The translations under genes were made by a program, and so were the position numbers. A model generated the notes under the pieces. It did not search any database. It was not told the DNA's origin and saw only the letters and a list, made by a program, of their open reading frames with translations. Below, one piece after another: positions 60,497 through 64,000 of a stretch of DNA of 64,000 nt; position 1 is the stretch's first letter; each line of letters begins with the position of its first letter. Source of the DNA: Takakia lepidozioides (lineage: Eukaryota; Streptophyta; Takakiopsida; Takakiales; Takakiaceae); NCBI GenBank assembly GCA_030704615.1, contig CM060732.1:76613053-76677052 (forward strand). Reading direction: 5' to 3'.

Positions 60497-63145
60497 TTAG
60501 ATTTTTGATAGCAGCACAGAAGTTGCAGGGTCCTGTCTATCCCACTTGAGGATAACGTTTGCCGCACGTTCTGCCACCTGTATATTGCCATGAGTTTCAC
60601 ATGCAGCAAGCAAGGTCTTCCACACCAAACCATCCGGTTTGATTGGCATTTTCTTAATGAGGTCCTCTGCCTCATCCAATCGCCCTGCACGGCCAAGAAG
60701 GTCCACCATGCAGCCAAAGTGCTCCACTGTAGGAGTGAGGCCATGATCTTGAATCAGGGAATCAAAGTAGTGTCTGCCTTCATCCACTAGGCCCACATGG
60801 CTACATGCAGACAGAACACATATGAAGGTGTTACTGTCCGGCTTCACCCCTTCCCTCGTCATTTGCTCATAGGTCTTTAAAGCCTCCATCCCACTCCCAT
60901 GATGGGTATATCCTGCAATCATTGCACTCCATGAGACCACATCTCGTTCAGCCATATTTTCAAACACCTCCTTTGCATTCTCGATACTACCGCATTTGGC
61001 ATACATGTTCACAAGGGCAGTGTCCAGAATCATATTTGGTACAATTCCAGCTTTCATGATGTCAGCATGGACCTCTTTGCCCTTTCCCAGGGCTGCCTGG
61101 CTGGCACATGCATTGCAAACGCAAACGAACGTCACCTGGTTGGGCTTCGCTCCTTCCCGCATCATTTGCTCATAGGTTTCTAAAGCCTCCATCCCGCACC
61201 CATGCTGGGCATAGCCTGCGATTATTGCATTCCAGGAGATGACATTTCGTTGAGACATATTGTTGAATACCCCCTTTGCATCCTGGATGCTCCCGCATTT
61301 GGCATACATGTCCACAAGGGCATTATCAAGAATGATGTTCGGTACAATTCCAGCTTTCAAGATGTCAGCATAAATCTCTTTGCCTTTTTCCAGGGCTGCC
61401 AGGCTGGCACAAGCATTGCAAATGCAAACGAAGGTTACCTGGTTGGGCTTCACCCCTCTTCGTATCATTTGCTCGTAGGTCTCTAAAGCTTCCATGCCAC
61501 TCCCATGCTGGGCATATCCTGCGATCATGGCATTCCACGACACAACATTTCGTTCAGGCATGCTGTTAAACACCCTCTTTGCATCCTTGATACTTCCACA
61601 TTTAGCATACATGTCAACGAGGGTAGTGCCCAGGTTAATGTTGGGCACAATTCCAGCTTTCAAGATGTCAGCATGGACCTCTTTGCCCTTTTCCAGGGCT
61701 GTCAGGCTGGCACACGCATTGCAAACGCAAACAAACGTAACCTGGTTGGGCCTCACCCCTTCCTGCGTCATTTGCTCATAGGTCTCCAAAGCCTCAATCC
61801 CACACCCATGCTGTGCATATCCTGAGATCATCGCATTCCATGATACCACGTCTCGTTCAGGCATACTGTCAAACACTCCCTTTGCATCCTTGATGCTCCC
61901 GCATTTGGCATACATGTCCACTAGGGTGTTGTTCAGAATGGTATTTGGGGCAATTCCAGCTTTCATGATGTCAGCATGGACCTCTTTGCCTTTTCCCAGG
62001 GCTGCCAGGCTGGCACACGCATTGCAAACGCAAACAAACGCAATTTGGTCGGGCTTCACCCCTTCCTGTATCATTTGCTCATAGGTCTCCAAGGCATTCC
62101 TACCACACCCATGCTTGTTATATCCTGCCAGTATTATAGTCCACGAGAACATATTTCGTTCAGGCATTTTGTAAAACACTCGGTGTGCATCCTCAATGCT
62201 CCCACACTTGACATACATGTTGACAAGGGTGTTCAATAGAAACACGTTTGGCTGAAATCTACTTTCGAGAATGTGGGCATGCACCTTTTTGCTGCTAGGC
62301 ATTTCATCTTGATGCAGTTATGCAAGAGACAGACATAAATGTCGGAGTCTGCCAGAATGCCTCCTTGGTTCAAAAGGTGTAGAGCCTCTTTCAGTTGTCC
62401 CGCCTCACATAGTGTCCTCACATGCCCAAAAGTGCCAGCAGAGATCTTGTGGACTCTGTCTCTGGGTCCTCTTGGAGACGCACTGGTCACGGTAGAGGTG
62501 CCTGATGCAATCGACTGTGCTGCTCCTGCTTCCAGTTGACCATCTACCCATGTCGGTTTCTTTTGGCTATCAATCCATAGTGCCTTGTTAAGACTCTTAT
62601 GCTTGAAATCTGGAACTCCCAGATTGATCTGCATGCAGACTCCAGTGCCTTCTTCAGCTATCCCTCCCCCCACAACAAGAATGCATACACCGTCCCCCTC
62701 GCTGTTGTACCTGACAATGACAACCCATAATTCACCTAGCCAGACCCCGCCCCTACTTACGACGAAATAGTTCCTATGCTGAATTTCTTACAAGATTGAA
62801 AAATTCAGTGTTGTGGACAAATGGAGGATCGCAATTTGCGAGGGACACAATTTGATGCACAGTATCGTTGGCTTCTGATGTAAGATAATAGACACTCACC
62901 TTTCTTCCTCGATTGTCCCGCCATTGACTGGGGTCTAGGAAATACTCCTTCCAAAGCTTCTCCTCGTCCCTATTATCAGTTTTCGGATATATGCCTGCCA
63001 CACCATTGGCACCCCGGAATTCTTGGGAGGCGCCAGACCCACCATTTGCAGGGACCTGCTTCATGAGCAAATTGCCAAAGGGAATGCCGCCACTATCAGC
63101 TCCAAAGCCCAGCCCCTGAAACTGCTGCATGAGCGATTCTGGCAT
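60497..63145 (-). CDS. PLS-class PPR protein with N-terminal PDF-like motif, frame disrupted and C-terminally truncated
   Basis: PLS proteins bind organellar RNA. Exon 1 (63145-62900) ends EKLWKEYFLDPSQWRDNRGR and joins in phase 0 to exon 2 at 62628 (INLGVPDFKHKSLNKALWID), together forming a WW/PDF-like motif. After a linker, the first PPR block reads DSDIYVCLLHNCIKMKCLAA. There the frame is lost, and the next frame begins at SSKKVHAHILE, from an ATG at 62302. One extra A in the five-A run at 62286-62290 would restore AAKKVHAHI. A 601-residue open frame follows, with about five PLS triplets (WNAMIAGYAQHG, NTLVDMYAKCGSI and VCNACASLAALEKGKEVHADI types), then a P2/L2/S2-E1 end, LLAACETHGNIQVAERAA. 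It stops at LLSKI with a TAA where the E2 motif should begin. E2 and DYW remain only as relics. The long frame may be translated, but its history is of a DYW gene losing function. Confidence 0.85.
60940..62150 (-). repeat. Tandem PLS repeats of about 303 bases
   Basis: Four successive units share long identical words such as GTCAGCATGGACCTCTTTGCC (plus strand, with small changes), GGCACACGCATTGCAAACGC and ATTCCAGCTTTCA. They recur every 303 bases or so, near 61066, 61370, 61670 and 61970. This matches one P-L-S triplet of about 101 residues. High nucleotide identity suggests recent expansion or gene conversion. Confidence 0.85.
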
Positions 63146-64000
63146 GGCCGAGCCGAGACGCTCACACGAACAAGCTCGCTGCCATCGCTGCAGCAGACAC
63201 GTTGGGGATGGCAGCCTTCATCCACGTCCACCGTATTCGCTTCGAATTGTGGTATACTCAACCCCTACACATGTTTGCTACTCTTCCTAGAATATATTCT
63301 GATCTTCTGAATGAGGCAAAATGATGACGGGGGAGGCTTTTGGAAAAAGTATGAAGATGTAATGAAGGGAGGAGAGAGACAACTCTCTCTGCGGAGTTTG
63401 ACATCTCTTGGGCATTCGGAGGCATCTTTGCAGTCGGACTTCCTCGTCCACCATCAACCGGGATGTCCCTCCCTTCCTCCGCAGCTGGGGTCCCTCCTAA
63501 TCACTCTTACCAAAGCTCTGGAAAGCGTCCGCCTGATCTTTAGTCAATTTTGCAGATAGGACAAAATACTCAGTCCCTCATTTGTTTGACTCCTTTTTGA
63601 GTTCAGCTTCCTACGCTCTTCGGCTTAGATGCCTTGCTTTCTCTTTAGGCCTCTTTCTCTACTTGTAGTTTCAACATGATGAAACCCTGTAAGACTTTAG
63701 TTTCTACAGGGCCTTCTTTCCTAGTCATAAGCTTTTCGTCTCTTCTCCTTGCTTCTCCCTCGTTATGTCCTTGCAACAGTCCCGTCTTCCCTACCAATCT
63801 CTTCAAGTTGGACGTTGAGTTTTGCAAATCTATGTATGTGGGCGAGGGTCGAAAGCTTGTTTGCTACTCTGTACTGGTGAACTTGTTGTACTCCCAGTTA
63901 GCTTGCCATTGGTGGCCTGTCCTGAGTGCTACCCAATACTCCAAGCCATGTGCAAGCTTTGCATACAATATGAGACAAATCGGGGGAATGCCTGCCTTCT
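63146..64000. other. 5' flank of the PPR gene
   Basis: This is expected to hold the minus-strand PPR promoter. No other gene is recognised up to the window end; the plus-strand open frames at 63311-63559 and nearby have no motif support. Confidence 0.35.

Noticed and set aside
62302-62304. Internal ATG as the natural PPR start
   Set aside because: The preceding exons encode continuous family-like sequence up to a one-base frameshift, so this ATG is more likely a by-product of the lesion than the original start.

Overview
This window is nuclear DNA from a land plant. Nine housekeeping-type genes can be rebuilt with GT-AG introns of about 100 to 950 bases, and their proteins match plant families: plastid threonine synthase, quinolinate phosphoribosyltransferase, importin beta-1, organellar lysyl-tRNA synthetase, ARL2/TITAN5, the SYP31/32 syntaxin, a PAP27/PAP1-type purple acid phosphatase, a METTL5-type methyltransferase and a DYW-lineage PPR protein. 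The PPR repeats are highly regular PLS triplets, and PPR debris is scattered around them. That suggests a non-seed plant (moss, lycophyte or fern grade), but this is inference and the species cannot be named from the window alone.

Layout. From 1 to 24.5 kb the region is gene-dense: threonine synthase (+), QPT (-), importin beta (-), lysyl-tRNA synthetase (+) and ARL2 (-). ARL2 then shares a short divergent promoter with the syntaxin gene (+, to 27.4 kb). Importin beta and lysyl-tRNA synthetase share a divergent promoter of about 580 bases that contains a perfect 55-base palindrome.

From 27.4 to 41.5 kb the region is accessory. Two nearly identical Bet v 1/PR-10-like genes lie in a direct segmental duplication. 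They flank a nested foldback repeat whose right arm is interrupted by a small LTR element with a 5-base target-site duplication. One gene copy has gained a SINE-like insertion in its 3' flank.

From 41.5 to 47.8 kb lies a 13-exon purple acid phosphatase (-). It is followed by 3.3 kb with no resolvable gene and then METTL5 (-), whose fourth coding exon is frameshifted at a short tetranucleotide repeat. From 55.3 kb to the end are a 1.06-kb TIR/foldback element, a third, TATA-less Bet v 1-like copy (-), several PPR relics, and a large PPR gene (-). The PPR gene has an N-terminal PDF-like motif, a one-base frameshift, a premature stop, and a decayed DYW deaminase tail that is still readable downstream.

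I did not find a clearly new biological system. The most informative observations are the decaying PPR/DYW locus, the METTL5 frameshift, the promoter palindrome, the duplicated splice donor in the lysyl-tRNA synthetase gene, and the Bet v 1-like duplication around the foldback element.
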